64,000 nt of DNA from an uncultured Tateyamaria sp. (GCF_947503465.1 NZ_CANNDN010000002.1:310001-374000); one strand, 5' to 3'. Shown: positions 35,222 through 44,240, numbered from the stretch's first letter. The notes: generated from the sequence alone by a model not told the origin. Made by a program: numbers and translations.

Positions 35222-35421
35222 TCCATTTCCTTGAGCCGCGCGATACGCTCCCGGGCCTGCGCCTCGGTCAGCGCGGTGTCAAACTCTTCGCCCTTTTCCT
35301 TGCACAGCTTGCGCAATTCTGCGGCGGTCTTTTCAGTGATCTCTTCGTCTTTTGCTTCGCTCAGCGGGGGATTGATTTCGGGGGCGACGACGCGCATCGA
35401 GGATTGCTTGGTCGAGGTCAT
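35218..35421 (-). CDS. DUF3072-like small protein
   Basis: 67 residues. The C-terminal half AELRKLCKEKGEEFDTALTEAQARERIARL matches the core of DUF3072, where a cysteine-containing helix is followed by a T/A-A-R-I helix. The N-terminal 30 residues are acidic and disordered. AAAAGGAG precedes the ATG. Function unknown; soluble. Overlaps the stop of the bicupin gene by CTAG and lies divergent from cdd. Confidence 0.75.
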   Translation of the reverse strand: MTSTKQSSMRVVAPEINPPLSEAKDEEITEKTAAELRKLCKEKGEEFDTALTEAQARERIARLKEMD

Positions 35422-35495
35422 TTCGGTCTCCTTTTATCCGGTGGTCAAACGGAAAACGCTTGGCTAGGGTCAAAGTTCCGACAACGAGGGTGGTT

Positions 35496-35894
35496 ATGGA
35501 CGAGTTGAAAGAGGCGGCGCTGGCAGTGCGCGAGAACGCGCATGCGCCCTATTCGAATTTCAAGGTGGGTGCCGCTTTGCGTGCGGGCGACGGCACCGTG
35601 TTTGTCGGCTGCAACGTGGAAAATGTGGCCTACCCCGAAGGCACCTGTGCCGAGGCGGGTGCCATCGCGGCCATGGTTGCCGCCGGTCAGGGCAGGATCG
35701 TTGAGGCCTATGTCGTGGCGGGCAGTCCGATGCCTGTCACCCCGTGCGGCGGGTGCCGTCAGAAGCTGGCCGAATTCGGTGCGGGCGACGTGACCGTGAC
35801 CATGGCCACCACCGGCGGGGTCGAGCAGGTGATGACCCTGGCCGAGTTGCTGCCCGGCGCGTTCGGAGCCGCACATATGGATGGCGACGCATGA
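35496..35894 (+). CDS. cdd: Cytidine deaminase
   Basis: 132 residues from MDELKEAALAV. The substrate loop HAPYSNFKVGAAL is followed by CNVENVAYPEGTCAEAGAI (zinc cysteine and catalytic glutamate of C-A-E) and TPCGGCRQ (two further zinc cysteines), the tetrameric homodimeric-type enzyme. It deaminates cytidine and deoxycytidine to uridine/deoxyuridine. Its stop codon overlaps the deoA start (ATGA): cdd-deoA-deoB are translationally linked. Confidence 0.95.
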   Translation: MDELKEAALAVRENAHAPYSNFKVGAALRAGDGTVFVGCNVENVAYPEGTCAEAGAIAAMVAAGQGRIVEAYVVAGSPMPVTPCGGCRQKLAEFGAGDVTVTMATTGGVEQVMTLAELLPGAFGAAHMDGDA

Positions 35895-37198
35895 GTGACG
35901 CCCGCACCATCATTGCGAAGCTGCGCGGCCGGCAAACGCCGTCGCGGGACGAATTGGCCTGGTTTGCGCAGGGACTGGCCGATGGCAGCGTCACGGACGC
36001 GCAGGCCGGGGCGTTTGCCATGGCCGTGTGCCTGAACGGGTTGGGGGATGTGGGCCGGGTGGCCCTGACCATTGCCATGCGTGACAGCGGGCAGGTTCTG
36101 GACTGGGATCTTGGGGGGCCGGTTCTGGACAAGCATTCCACCGGGGGCGTCGGGGATTGCGTGAGCCTGGTTCTGGCCCCGGCCCTTGCCGCGTGCGGGG
36201 CATATGTGCCGATGATTTCGGGCCGGGGGCTGGGTCATACCGGCGGCACGCTGGACAAGCTGGATGCCATTCCCGGCGTGTCCACGCAACTGAGCGAGCG
36301 GCGGTTTCGGGATGTGGTGTCCAGGGCGGGATGCGCCATTGTGGGGGCCACCGCCCATGTCGCCCCCGCCGACAAGCGCCTGTATGCGGTGCGGGATGTG
36401 ACCGCCACGGTCGAGAGCATGGACCTGATCACCGCGTCGATCCTGTCGAAGAAGCTGGCGGCGGGGCTGGAGGGCCTGGTGCTGGACGTCAAGGTCGGCT
36501 CCGGGGCCTTCATGAAAAGTGCCGAGGAGGCGCGCGCGCTGGCCGATGCCTTGGTCAAGACCGCCAATGCGGCGGGGTGCAAGACCACGGCCCTGATCAC
36601 GGACATGTCGCAGCCCTTGGCGCCGTCCCTTGGCAATGCGCTTGAGGTGGCCGAGGTCATGCGGGTGCTGACCGGTGCGGCGCAGGGTCCGTTGCTGGAA
36701 ATCTGCGCTGCCTTGGGTGGTGTGTTGCTGGCCAATGGCGGCCTGGCCGAGGATGTGCAGGACGGGGCCGATGCCATTGTCGCTGCCGTGGCCGATGGCC
36801 GTGCAGCCGAGCGCTTTGGCGCGATGATTGCCGCCATGGGCGGACCGCTGCAGTTCACCGAGAACTGGGCGCGGTTCCTGCCCGAAGCGACCGTCATTCG
36901 CGAGGTGACGGCGCAGGGGGCCGGGCATGTCACGTCCATCGATGGAGAGGCTCTGGGCCTGGCCGTGGTCGGCCTGGGCGGGGGGCGTCAGGTGGAAGGT
37001 GATGTGATCAACCCCGCCGTCGGCCTGTCCGAGGTGGTGCGGCTGGGCACGCAGCTGCGCAAGGGTCAGCCCCTGTGTGTGATCCATGCCGCCCGCCCTG
37101 CCGATGCCGACCGGGCCGAAGCAGCGGTGCGGGCTGCCATCACGCTTGGCTCCGTTGCGCCCGCGCTGCCTGACCTGATAGTCGAGCGGATCGGCTGA
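35891..37198 (+). CDS. deoA: Thymidine phosphorylase
   Basis: 435 residues from MSDARTIIAKLRGRQTPS. Family blocks: LDKHSTGGVGDCVSL, RGLGHTGGTLDKLD, the YAVRDVTATVES and ITASILSKKLAAGLEGLVLDVKVGSGAFMK stretch, and ALITDMSQPLAPSLGNALE. It splits thymidine or deoxyuridine with phosphate to the free base and deoxyribose-1-phosphate. Length agrees with other bacterial DeoA. ATGA overlap with cdd upstream and TGATG overlap with deoB downstream. Confidence 0.95.
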   Translation: MSDARTIIAKLRGRQTPSRDELAWFAQGLADGSVTDAQAGAFAMAVCLNGLGDVGRVALTIAMRDSGQVLDWDLGGPVLDKHSTGGVGDCVSLVLAPALAACGAYVPMISGRGLGHTGGTLDKLDAIPGVSTQLSERRFRDVVSRAGCAIVGATAHVAPADKRLYAVRDVTATVESMDLITASILSKKLAAGLEGLVLDVKVGSGAFMKSAEEARALADALVKTANAAGCKTTALITDMSQPLAPSLGNALEVAEVMRVLTGAAQGPLLEICAALGGVLLANGGLAEDVQDGADAIVAAVADGRAAERFGAMIAAMGGPLQFTENWARFLPEATVIREVTAQGAGHVTSIDGEALGLAVVGLGGGRQVEGDVINPAVGLSEVVRLGTQLRKGQPLCVIHAARPADADRAEAAVRAAITLGSVAPALPDLIVERIG

Positions 37199-38367
37199 TG
37201 CCCCGCGCCTTTCTTGTTGTCATGGATTCCGTGGGCATTGGCGGTGCACCGGATGCGGGGGCGTATTTCAACGGCGACGTGCCCGACAGCGGGGCCAATA
37301 CGGTGGGCCACATTGCCGCCGCCTGTGCCGCGGGTCAGGCCGAAGAGGGGCGCAGCGGGCCGCTGCATGTGCCGCATCTGCAGGCACTGGGCCTGTTTGA
37401 CGCGATGGCCTGCGCCAATGGCGACGCCTGCGATGCGGGTCCGTGGGGCGTTGCGACCGAGTTGTCGCGGGGCAAGGATACCCCGTCGGGCCACTGGGAA
37501 CTGGCGGGCGTGCCGGTGCCGTGGGACTGGCACTATTTCCCCGATGTCCGCCCGGCCTTTCCGCCGGAGGTCGTGAAGGCCGTGTGCGCGGCGGCAGGTG
37601 TCGATGCCCTTTTGGGCAATTGCCATGCCTCTGGCACCGCCATCATCGCGGAACACGGGGCTGCGCATGTACGGACGGGGTACCCCATTTGCTACACCTC
37701 TGCTGATTCCGTGTTCCAGATCGCGGCGCATGAGGTGCATTTCGGGTTGGACCGCTTGCTGGACCTGTGCCGCGCGGTTGCGCCCATGCTGCACGAGATG
37801 CGGGTGGGCCGCGTGATTGCCCGCCCCTTTGTGGGCACGGATGGCGCGTTCGAGCGCACCGTGAACCGGCGCGATTTTGCGATCACCCCCCCGGCCCCGA
37901 TCCTGGCCAACTGGGTTCAGGAGGCCGGGCACCGCGTTTACGGTGTGGGCAAGGTGGGTGACATCTTTTCCATGCAGGGCTTTGACGAGGTGCGCAAGGG
38001 CACGGATGCCGACCTGATGGAACATCTGTCGGACCTGGTGCACGGGGCAGAGGACGGCAGCCTGACCTTTGCCAATTTCGTGGAGTTCGACAGTCTGTAT
38101 GGTCATCGTCGGGATGTGGCGGGTTATGCCCGGCACCTGGAGTGGTTCGATGCCCGGATCGGGCAACTGATCCCGCATCTGCGCGGCGGCGACCTTCTGG
38201 TGCTGACCGCCGATCACGGCAATGACCCGACCTGGGTCGGCACCGATCACACCCGCGAGCGGGTGCCCGTGCTGGTCCAGGGGGGCGACGGCGCGCCCCT
38301 TGGCCTGATCGGATTTCAGGACGTGGCCCGCCTGGTGGCCGTGCATCTGGGCGTGCCACCGCGATGA
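37198..38367 (+). CDS. deoB: Phosphopentomutase
   Basis: 389 residues. Alkaline-phosphatase-like fold with FLVVMDSVGIGGAPDA (metal-binding Asp), DTPSGHWE with the phospho-accepting threonine, YTSADSVFQIAAHE, VDSLYGHRRD-like EFDSLYGHRRDV, and LVLTADHGNDPTW plus DHTRE metal ligands. It interconverts deoxyribose-1- and 5-phosphate (and ribose forms). Third gene of the coupled cdd-deoA-deoB set; a repeat hairpin then separates it from upp. Confidence 0.95.
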   Translation: MPRAFLVVMDSVGIGGAPDAGAYFNGDVPDSGANTVGHIAAACAAGQAEEGRSGPLHVPHLQALGLFDAMACANGDACDAGPWGVATELSRGKDTPSGHWELAGVPVPWDWHYFPDVRPAFPPEVVKAVCAAAGVDALLGNCHASGTAIIAEHGAAHVRTGYPICYTSADSVFQIAAHEVHFGLDRLLDLCRAVAPMLHEMRVGRVIARPFVGTDGAFERTVNRRDFAITPPAPILANWVQEAGHRVYGVGKVGDIFSMQGFDEVRKGTDADLMEHLSDLVHGAEDGSLTFANFVEFDSLYGHRRDVAGYARHLEWFDARIGQLIPHLRGGDLLVLTADHGNDPTWVGTDHTRERVPVLVQGGDGAPLGLIGFQDVARLVAVHLGVPPR

Positions 38368-38388
38368 GCGCCTGACGGCGCACGCGAT

Positions 38389-38452
38389 TTTTCAGGGGGC
38401 TCTGCCCCCGCCCTGCGGGCGCCCCCGAAGTACTTTTGGCCAGAAGAAGGGT
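38389..38452 (-). repeat. Copy R2 of the dispersed intergenic repeat between deoB and upp
   Basis: Contains the perfect stem GGGGGC-TCT-GCCCCC (38395-38409), a GC-rich run, then TACTTTTGGCCAGAAGAAGG, the reverse complement of the head of R1 after pyrD. It may end or attenuate the deo transcript before upp. Confidence 0.6.
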
Positions 38453-38502
38453 ATTGTGGCCCGCTGGCGGGCACGGCAGAAGGGATGAAAAGGAGCCGTC
38501 CC

Positions 38503-39135
38503 ATGTCCGAACACCTGACCGTTGTTGAACACCCGCTTGTGCAGCACAAGCTGACCATCATGCGCGACAAGGCCACGCCCACGGCCGTGTTCCGGCAGCT
38601 GTTGCGCGAGATTTCGCAGCTTTTGGCCTATGAGGTGACGCGGGGCCTGCCGATGACCACGAAGCGGATCGAGACGCCCATGCAGGCGATGGATGCCCCC
38701 ACGCTGGACGGCAAGAAGCTGGCCCTGATTTCGATCCTGCGGGCCGGCAACGGTCTGCTGGATGGCGTGTTGGAGTTGATCCCGTCGGCCCGTGTCGGCT
38801 TTGTCGGGCTTTACCGTGATGAAGAGACGCTGGAGCCGGTCGAATACTATTTCAAGGTGCCGGAAGCGCTGGAGGACCGGCTGGTGATTGCAGTCGATCC
38901 GATGCTGGCCACCGGCAATTCATCGGCGGCGGCCATCGACAAGCTGAAAGAGGCGGGGGCCACCAATATTCGCTTTCTGTGTCTGCTGGCCGCGCCGGAG
39001 GGAATCGCCCGGATGAAGGCCGCGCATCCGGATGTGCCCATTGTCACGGCCGCCGTGGATGACCGCCTGAATGACATCGGATATATCGTTCCGGGCCTGG
39101 GCGATGCGGGCGATCGGATGTTTGGCACCAAATAG
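38503..39135 (+). CDS. upp: Uracil phosphoribosyltransferase
   Basis: 210 residues from [22 protein letters not shown], with AAGGAG eight bases upstream. [32 protein letters not shown] and the PRPP motif [15 protein letters not shown] are present; the usual glycine of ATGG is asparagine here, a mild change. [13 protein letters not shown], the uracil-binding end, is complete. It makes UMP from uracil and PRPP. With cdd, deoA and deoB it completes a pyrimidine salvage block. Confidence 0.95.
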   Translation: MSEHLTVVEHPLVQHKLTIMRDKATPTAVFRQLLREISQLLAYEVTRGLPMTTKRIETPMQAMDAPTLDGKKLALISILRAGNGLLDGVLELIPSARVGFVGLYRDEETLEPVEYYFKVPEALEDRLVIAVDPMLATGNSSAAAIDKLKEAGATNIRFLCLLAAPEGIARMKAAHPDVPIVTAAVDDRLNDIGYIVPGLGDAGDRMFGTK

Positions 39136-39200
39136 GCCGCATCGCCGCTTTACTCAGCGTCGGGGTTGAGGCATCGTACCCCCCATATCTTGTGGGGGAT

Positions 39201-40640
39201 ATGATGCGTTTTACCAGAATTGCAGCCTTTGCTGTGCTTGCGGCGTCGTTGTCTGTTGGAACCGGGTCCGCGCAGACCTTGCGCAACGGGCAGACACCGG
39301 CCGAGTTTCCGCCCGCGTCCTTCAAGGGCACGCAGTACGTTGACAGCAACGGCTGTGTGTTCATCCGGGCCGGTATTGACGGCAATGTCACCTGGGTGCC
39401 GCGCGTGAACCGTCAGCGACGGCTGATCTGCGGCCAGACCCCGTCCCTGTCGGCCAATGCCGCCGCGGCCGCCCGCGTGACCCCGCGCCAGTCGGCGCCG
39501 GGGGTCGAGCAGATCACGGTGAGCCCTCCGGCCGCCGAAACGGCAGCCACGCAAGCCCCCGCGCCGGCACCGCGCCCGACCGTGCGGACAACCCAAGCCG
39601 CGCCAGCCCCGGCTGCACCTGCCCCGGCACCGCGCGTGACGGTCCAGCGTCCGGCCGCTGCCCCGGCGCCGCGGGTGCAAGCGCCCATCGCAACGCCGAC
39701 ACCGGCCCCGGCGGCGCAGGCCCGCACGCAAGTCCCGGCGCCAGCCCCGGCCCCTCGTCGCACCGTGACCGCCGAACGCGCCGCACCGTCCTGCGCGGGC
39801 GGCACGTCGGTCAGCAGTCGCTATATCAATTCCGGCCAATACGGCCCTGTGCGCTGTGGCCCGCAGCAGGTGGTGCGCGCGCCTGCAGGCACCGCGGCGA
39901 CACCGCCGGTCGCGACCGCCCCCCGCGCACCCGTGCGCATGGCAACTGCCACAGCCCCCGCATCCGGCGTGGCTGGTCCCACCACCCGGCTGGTGCCGCG
40001 CCATGTGTTTGAACAGCGCGCCCTGAAGCGGCCCGCAAGCATTCCCGAAGGCTATGTGCCTGTTTGGGAGGATGACCGGTTGAACCCCCGGAGGGCCGAG
40101 CAGACGCTGAACGGCATTGCCCAGACCCGCCTGGCCTGGACCGACACGGTCCCGCGCCGCCTGATTGACCGCCGGACCGGGCGGGATGTCACCGCCACGG
40201 TGCCGCTGGTCTTTCCCTACACCGATATCGATACCCAAGAGCGCAATCTGGGCACCGTCACAATTGTGCGTCGCGACGGCCAGATCATGAAACGCGTGCA
40301 GCGCAAGACCCGCGCCAAGGCCCGCACGCCCGTTGTGTCAACGAAATCCGCCCCCGCCCCCGTGGTTGCCAAACCGGTCCGAGCCGCGCCGAACGCGACA
40401 GCCAAGGCGTCCGCGACGCGCCGCTATGTGCAGGTGGGGACCTTTGGCGTGCCATCGAATGCGCAGGCCGCCGCGCAACGGATTGTGCGTGCCGGGCTGC
40501 CTGCAAGGATCGGCAAGGTGACCCGTGGCGGCAAATCCTACCAGGTGGTTCTGGCGGGGCCTTTCGCGTCTTCCGCGGACCTGTCACAGGGTCTGAAACG
40601 CAGCCGGGCGGCTGGATTTTCCGACGCGTTCGTCCGCTAG
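39201..40640 (+). CDS. SPOR-domain exported protein
   Basis: 479 residues (MMRFTRIAAFAVLAASLSVG, signal peptide; the following Met is an alternative). After a short conserved domain (QTPAEFPPASFKGTQYVDSNGCVFIRAG, with a disulfide pair C...LICGQ) comes a Pro/Ala-rich linker of about 130 residues, then a middle domain and a C-terminal SPOR domain (YVQVGTFGVPSNAQAAAQRI ... YQVVLAGPF). SPOR domains bind peptidoglycan stripped of peptides at division sites. The ribosome site GGGGGA lies in the arm of a CCCCC/GGGGG stem (39180-39198). Ends in CTAG overlap with the convergent gene. Confidence 0.88.
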   Translation: MMRFTRIAAFAVLAASLSVGTGSAQTLRNGQTPAEFPPASFKGTQYVDSNGCVFIRAGIDGNVTWVPRVNRQRRLICGQTPSLSANAAAAARVTPRQSAPGVEQITVSPPAAETAATQAPAPAPRPTVRTTQAAPAPAAPAPAPRVTVQRPAAAPAPRVQAPIATPTPAPAAQARTQVPAPAPAPRRTVTAERAAPSCAGGTSVSSRYINSGQYGPVRCGPQQVVRAPAGTAATPPVATAPRAPVRMATATAPASGVAGPTTRLVPRHVFEQRALKRPASIPEGYVPVWEDDRLNPRRAEQTLNGIAQTRLAWTDTVPRRLIDRRTGRDVTATVPLVFPYTDIDTQERNLGTVTIVRRDGQIMKRVQRKTRAKARTPVVSTKSAPAPVVAKPVRAAPNATAKASATRRYVQVGTFGVPSNAQAAAQRIVRAGLPARIGKVTRGGKSYQVVLAGPFASSADLSQGLKRSRAAGFSDAFVR

Positions 40641-41653
40641 CCTTCGCAGATCGATTGCAGTTGCAGCCAGTCGCGATCGCGCATGATCGGGGCGGGCTGC
40701 TGGCCTGACATCGGGTCCGCTTCGATCAGGGGCAGCGTCGCTTCGCCCGAGATGTCGCGGGCGCGGGCGTAGGGGGTGCTGCGCACCTTGGCCGCGGCAA
40801 AGCCGGGCAGAAGCCTGTCATGCGGCATCTCGACGGCGGGTCTGGACAGCTGGTCTTCGGCGAAGGTTTCGAGCACGTGATCGGGCAATGCGCCCGTGGT
40901 CAGCAGCGTGCCCGTGGCGCGGGGGCCCGCATGTTCCAGCAGCATGCGCAGCGGCGGTGTGTCGCTGCTGCGCACCTGTTCCGCCAGAATGTAGCCCGCC
41001 GCCACATCCGGTTCTTCGTAGTCTTCGACCAGCGCGCGGTTCAGCAGGACCGTGCCCCCGGGCAGCGACAGTGCCTCGCGCACACCGGCGGGCAGGATGA
41101 CGACACGTGCGGCACCCGTGCGCCCGGCAAGCGCCACAAGACCCGGGCGTGCCTCGATACTGCTGCAGGGCTGGCCCGAGACCCGTTCGATCCGGGCGAG
41201 GAGCGCCGCGCCGATCTCGGCCTCTTTGACCGGTGGCACGACGCGCATGGCGTGATCGACCAGCGCACCGGGCAACCAGAACACGGCAAGCGCCGCCACG
41301 GCCGACACCGACACCGCCGCCCCAAGCCAGCGCAGCCGACCGGGTTTGGGCCGGGCCCGTGCAACGGCGCGGCGCAGCGTGTCGATGGCGTCGATCATCT
41401 CCGCCTCGTCCGGGCCAAGCTCGAGCACCTCATCGGGGTCGCCGTCGGGATAGTATGACGCGCCCCCCTTTTCGGGGATTGCACCCTTTTCAACCGCGGC
41501 CAGTGACCAATGGGTGATGGCGCGGTCGTTCAGGTCCGATATGACCAGCGTGGCGTCACCGATCGACACGATGACCTCGCGCCGTTGCGCGTCCATGGAT
41601 GCGCGCCACAGGCCCGTCGCTTCGAGCCGATCGTATTTGCTGAGTGCTGTCAT
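40637..41653 (-). CDS. Single-pass membrane protein of unknown function
   Basis: 338 residues from MTALSKYDRLEATGLWRA. Residues 1-115 are soluble and contain VIVSIGDATLVISDLNDRAITHWSLAAV and an acidic segment (DEVLELGPDEAEMIDAID). One transmembrane helix follows (LGAAVSVSAVAALAVFWLPGAL, about residues 127-148), and the remaining 190 residues would face the periplasm: two cysteines far apart (GQPCSS, QSICEG), VVILPAGVREALSLPGGTVLLNRAL. This last part resembles the area around the metallopeptidase M48 fold but lacks HExxH. No family recognised with confidence. Long upstream extension rejected. Confidence 0.7.
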   Translation of the reverse strand: MTALSKYDRLEATGLWRASMDAQRREVIVSIGDATLVISDLNDRAITHWSLAAVEKGAIPEKGGASYYPDGDPDEVLELGPDEAEMIDAIDTLRRAVARARPKPGRLRWLGAAVSVSAVAALAVFWLPGALVDHAMRVVPPVKEAEIGAALLARIERVSGQPCSSIEARPGLVALAGRTGAARVVILPAGVREALSLPGGTVLLNRALVEDYEEPDVAAGYILAEQVRSSDTPPLRMLLEHAGPRATGTLLTTGALPDHVLETFAEDQLSRPAVEMPHDRLLPGFAAAKVRSTPYARARDISGEATLPLIEADPMSGQQPAPIMRDRDWLQLQSICEG

Positions 41654-41818
41654 ACCTGTACTGCGGCGGGCGTGTTCGTGCCTCTTTGGTTGAACTGACA
41701 ATAGCAGACCGGCCACCCCGCGCCAAGCGATCACAAATCTGCCATCGCAGAAAGCGTGAATTGACCGCTGCCCGCGCGGCATGTCAGCCTGAGTTTACAG
41801 AATTTGATGAAAGGCTGC

Positions 41819-42286
41819 ATGATGCGATCACTCATTTTGGGGGCGCTGGCCGCGATGACCTTGCCCATGGCCGGACAGGCCGCGGAAGGATCACGTATCC
41901 AGGTTACCGGCGAAATCATTGACACCTGGTGTTACTTTTCCGGCGTGATGGGCAGCCCGGACGCCGTCGTGGGATCGGCTCACCACACCTGCGCGCTGTG
42001 GTGCAGTGCCGGGGGCATTCCGGTGGGTTTGCTGGCCGAGGATGGCACCGTCTACATGGTGTTGAAAGTGGGAGATGACGATCAGGCCGCAGGCGGTGAC
42101 GGCATCCTGAAGCTGGCCGCCCATACGGTCGAGGCCGATGGCATGCTGTATGAGCGCGACGGGCTGAATTACATCGTGGTGAACGAAGTGGTGTCCGATC
42201 TGGATATCACGAACAAGAACCACGATGATTTTGGCAATGTGCCGCCCTTCTCGATCCCGAAATCAGCACGTCCGGGAGGCGAATGA
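41819..42286 (+). CDS. Exported cysteine-containing protein of a Sco-like gene set (1)
   Basis: 155 residues; signal peptide MMRSLILGALAAMTLPMAGQA. The mature part has ITGEIIDTWCYFSG-like sequence (VTGEIIDTWCYFSGVMG), the block GSAHHTCALWCSAGGIPVGLL and EDGTVYMVLKV. Three cysteines and the pair of histidines in HHTCALWC suggest a metal site. I know no formal name for this domain. A TTG or ATG a few codons earlier is also possible; MMRSL is chosen for signal-peptide shape. Overlaps the next start (ATGA), first of three exported proteins probably acting together. Confidence 0.7.
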   Translation: MMRSLILGALAAMTLPMAGQAAEGSRIQVTGEIIDTWCYFSGVMGSPDAVVGSAHHTCALWCSAGGIPVGLLAEDGTVYMVLKVGDDDQAAGGDGILKLAAHTVEADGMLYERDGLNYIVVNEVVSDLDITNKNHDDFGNVPPFSIPKSARPGGE

Positions 42287-42855
42287 TCATGTTGAGACAG
42301 TTTACAGCCGCCCTGGCCCTGATGGCCGCGCCATTGGCCGCCCAGGATTTCTCGGAAGGGTCCGAAGCGCGCAGCTGGAACCTTTATGCCGAGGTACCGT
42401 CGACCTTTGAGGCGACCGTGGTCGATCTGATTTGTGAGTTCACGGGCGACTGTCCCGCCGATTGCGGTGCAGGCAAGCGTCAGCTTGGACTGATCCGCAC
42501 GGCTGACGACGCTCTGATCCTGCCGATGAAGAACAGCCAACCTGCCTTTACGGGCGCGGCCGTCGAATTGCAGCCCTTCTGCAACCAGACCATCACGGTG
42601 GACGGGCTGATGATAGATGACCCGGAACTGGGCGCCAACAACGTCTATCTGGTGCAGACCATCGTCCCACCCGGTGGTGGCGACAAGATCAAGGCCAACA
42701 AGTGGACCAAGAACTGGGCCGCAGAGCATCCCGAAGCCAAGGGCAAGGGGCCTTGGTTCCGCCGTGATCCAAGCATTGCCGCCATCATCGAGCAGGAAGG
42801 CTATTTGGGTCTGGGCACCGAGTTCGACAAGGAATGGATTGCGGAGAACTTCTGA
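42283..42855 (+). CDS. Exported cysteine-containing protein of a Sco-like gene set (2)
   Basis: 190 residues with signal peptide MLRQFTAALALMAAPLAAQ (the actual start may be the first or third codon). Mature features: ICEFTGDCPADCGAGKRQLGLI (three cysteines in ten residues), ELQPFCNQTITVDGLM, and WTKNWAAEHPEAKGKGPWF. Unknown family. ATGA overlap with the gene before and five bases to the Sco-like gene after, so one transcript. The cysteine-rich start suits copper or haem handling in the periplasm. Confidence 0.68.
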   Translation: MIMLRQFTAALALMAAPLAAQDFSEGSEARSWNLYAEVPSTFEATVVDLICEFTGDCPADCGAGKRQLGLIRTADDALILPMKNSQPAFTGAAVELQPFCNQTITVDGLMIDDPELGANNVYLVQTIVPPGGGDKIKANKWTKNWAAEHPEAKGKGPWFRRDPSIAAIIEQEGYLGLGTEFDKEWIAENF

Positions 42856-42859
42856 GGTG

Positions 42860-43420
42860 ATGCGATCAGCTTTGACCGCGCTTGCGCTGTTGGCGGCACT
42901 GCCCGCCACCGGCCAAAGCCCTTTTCCCGTGGATATCGGCGGGCCCTACGAGTTGGTGGACCAATTCGGCGCGGTGCGCACGCAGGCCGACCCGGATGGG
43001 AAGTACCAGCTGGTGTTCTTTGGCTATGCCAATTGCCTGAACATCTGTTCCGCGGCGATGCCCCTGATGGCACAGGTCGTGGATGAATTGGCGCGCGATG
43101 GCATTGCCGTGACTCCCGTGATGATCACGGTCGCCCCCGATCAGGACCAGGTCGACACGATGGGCGCACCGCTGGCGGAGATTCACCCGGATTTCATTGG
43201 TCTGACAGGGGAACAGGACGCGCTGCAAGCCGCCTATGACGCCTTCAAGGTCGAGGTGGAGCCGCTGTTCATGGACCCCGAATACGGCTGGATCTATTCC
43301 CATGGCAGTTTCGTGCATCTGCTGGATGGAGAGGGCGACCTGCTGACCCTGCTGCCGCCCGTTCTGGATGTGACGCAGGTTGCAAACATTGCGCGTGGCT
43401 ACATCCCCGAGCCAAGCTGA
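42860..43420 (+). CDS. Sco1/SenC-like exported copper protein
   Basis: 186 residues; signal peptide MRSALTALALLAALPATG. Thioredoxin-like fold with FFGYANCLNICSAAMPLMA (CxxxC copper motif) and SHGSFVHLLDGEG, where a histidine is the third ligand. VTPVMITVAPDQDQVDTM is the typical Sco linker. Sco proteins deliver copper to the CuA centre of cytochrome oxidase or act as thiol reductants. No oxidase genes are beside it, but the two preceding exported cysteine proteins are likely partners. A hairpin follows at 43424. Confidence 0.85.
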   Translation: MRSALTALALLAALPATGQSPFPVDIGGPYELVDQFGAVRTQADPDGKYQLVFFGYANCLNICSAAMPLMAQVVDELARDGIAVTPVMITVAPDQDQVDTMGAPLAEIHPDFIGLTGEQDALQAAYDAFKVEVEPLFMDPEYGWIYSHGSFVHLLDGEGDLLTLLPPVLDVTQVANIARGYIPEPS

Positions 43421-43423
43421 GGC

Positions 43424-43443
43424 GGGCGCACCAACGGGTGTGC
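43424..43443. terminator. Hairpin between convergent Sco-like gene and nadK
   Basis: GGCGCACC-AACG-GGTGTGCC forms eight pairs with one G-U. It lies between stops at 43420 and 43457 and could serve both strands; there is no strong U-run. Confidence 0.4.
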
Positions 43444-43456
43444 CTTGCGGCGCTGC

Positions 43457-44218
43457 CTAGCTGAACTGTTCCGAGATGAGCCGCTCTTCGAGCCCGTGGC
43501 CGGGGTCGAAGAGGATGCGGTGCACGACCGAGGGTTCTGACTGGATTTCCACGGTCGAGACATCGCGGATGGACCGCGAGTCCGCCTCGGCCATGACCGG
43601 GCGCTTGTCCGCTTCGAGCACGTCGAACCGCACCTTTGCCATCTTGGGCAGAAGCGCGCCGCGCCACCGACGTGGACGGAACGCTGCCACGGCAGTCAAC
43701 GCCAGCACATCCGACCCGATGGGCAACACGGGACCGTGGGCCGAATAGTTGTACGCCGTGGACCCCGCGGGCGTGGACACCAGCGCGCCATCACAGACCA
43801 GTTCATCCATCCTGAGCCGGCCATCGACCGTGATCCGCAGCTTGGCCGCCTGCGGCCCCGCCCGCAGCAGCGACACCTCGTTGATCGCGAGCGCCTTGTG
43901 GCTGGTGCCGTCGGACCGGAGGGCGGTCATGGACAGGGGGTTCAATTCGGCCTCTTCCGCCGCTTCCAGCCGCTCGACCAGATCGGATTCGCCATATTCG
44001 TTCATCAGAAAGCCGATGGTGCCGCGATTCATGCCGTAGACGGGTTTGTTCAGATGCTGCGTACCATGCAGGGTCTGCAGCATGAACCCATCCCCGCCCA
44101 GCGCCACGATCACGTCCGCATCTTCGGTTTCCGCATCGCCATAGCGCCCGATCAGCGCGGCCCGCGCGGTCTGCGCCACGGGGGCGCGGCTGGCCGCAAA
44201 GGCAATCTTGAGGGGCAT
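43457..44218 (-). CDS. nadK: NAD kinase
   Basis: 253 residues from [12 protein letters not shown]. The glycine-rich ATP/NAD motif [33 protein letters not shown] and [21 protein letters not shown] are the family marks. It phosphorylates NAD to NADP. Start chosen by AGGAAAC ahead of ATG; that sequence is part of a 16-bp palindrome-like site that recurs before the divergent glyA. Other in-frame starts would add over 100 residues without similarity. Confidence 0.94.
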   Translation of the reverse strand: MPLKIAFAASRAPVAQTARAALIGRYGDAETEDADVIVALGGDGFMLQTLHGTQHLNKPVYGMNRGTIGFLMNEYGESDLVERLEAAEEAELNPLSMTALRSDGTSHKALAINEVSLLRAGPQAAKLRITVDGRLRMDELVCDGALVSTPAGSTAYNYSAHGPVLPIGSDVLALTAVAAFRPRRWRGALLPKMAKVRFDVLEADKRPVMAEADSRSIRDVSTVEIQSEPSVVHRILFDPGHGLEERLISEQFS

Positions 44219-44224
44219 GGAAAG

Positions 44225-44240
44225 GTTTCCTATGGCAAAC
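44225..44240. promoter_or_regulatory. Imperfect copy of GTTTCC-N4-GGAAAC site over the nadK ribosome site
   Basis: GTTTCC-TATG-GCAAAC differs from a perfect palindrome in one arm base. It lies 7-22 bases ahead of the nadK start and overlaps AGGAAAC. Confidence 0.4.
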
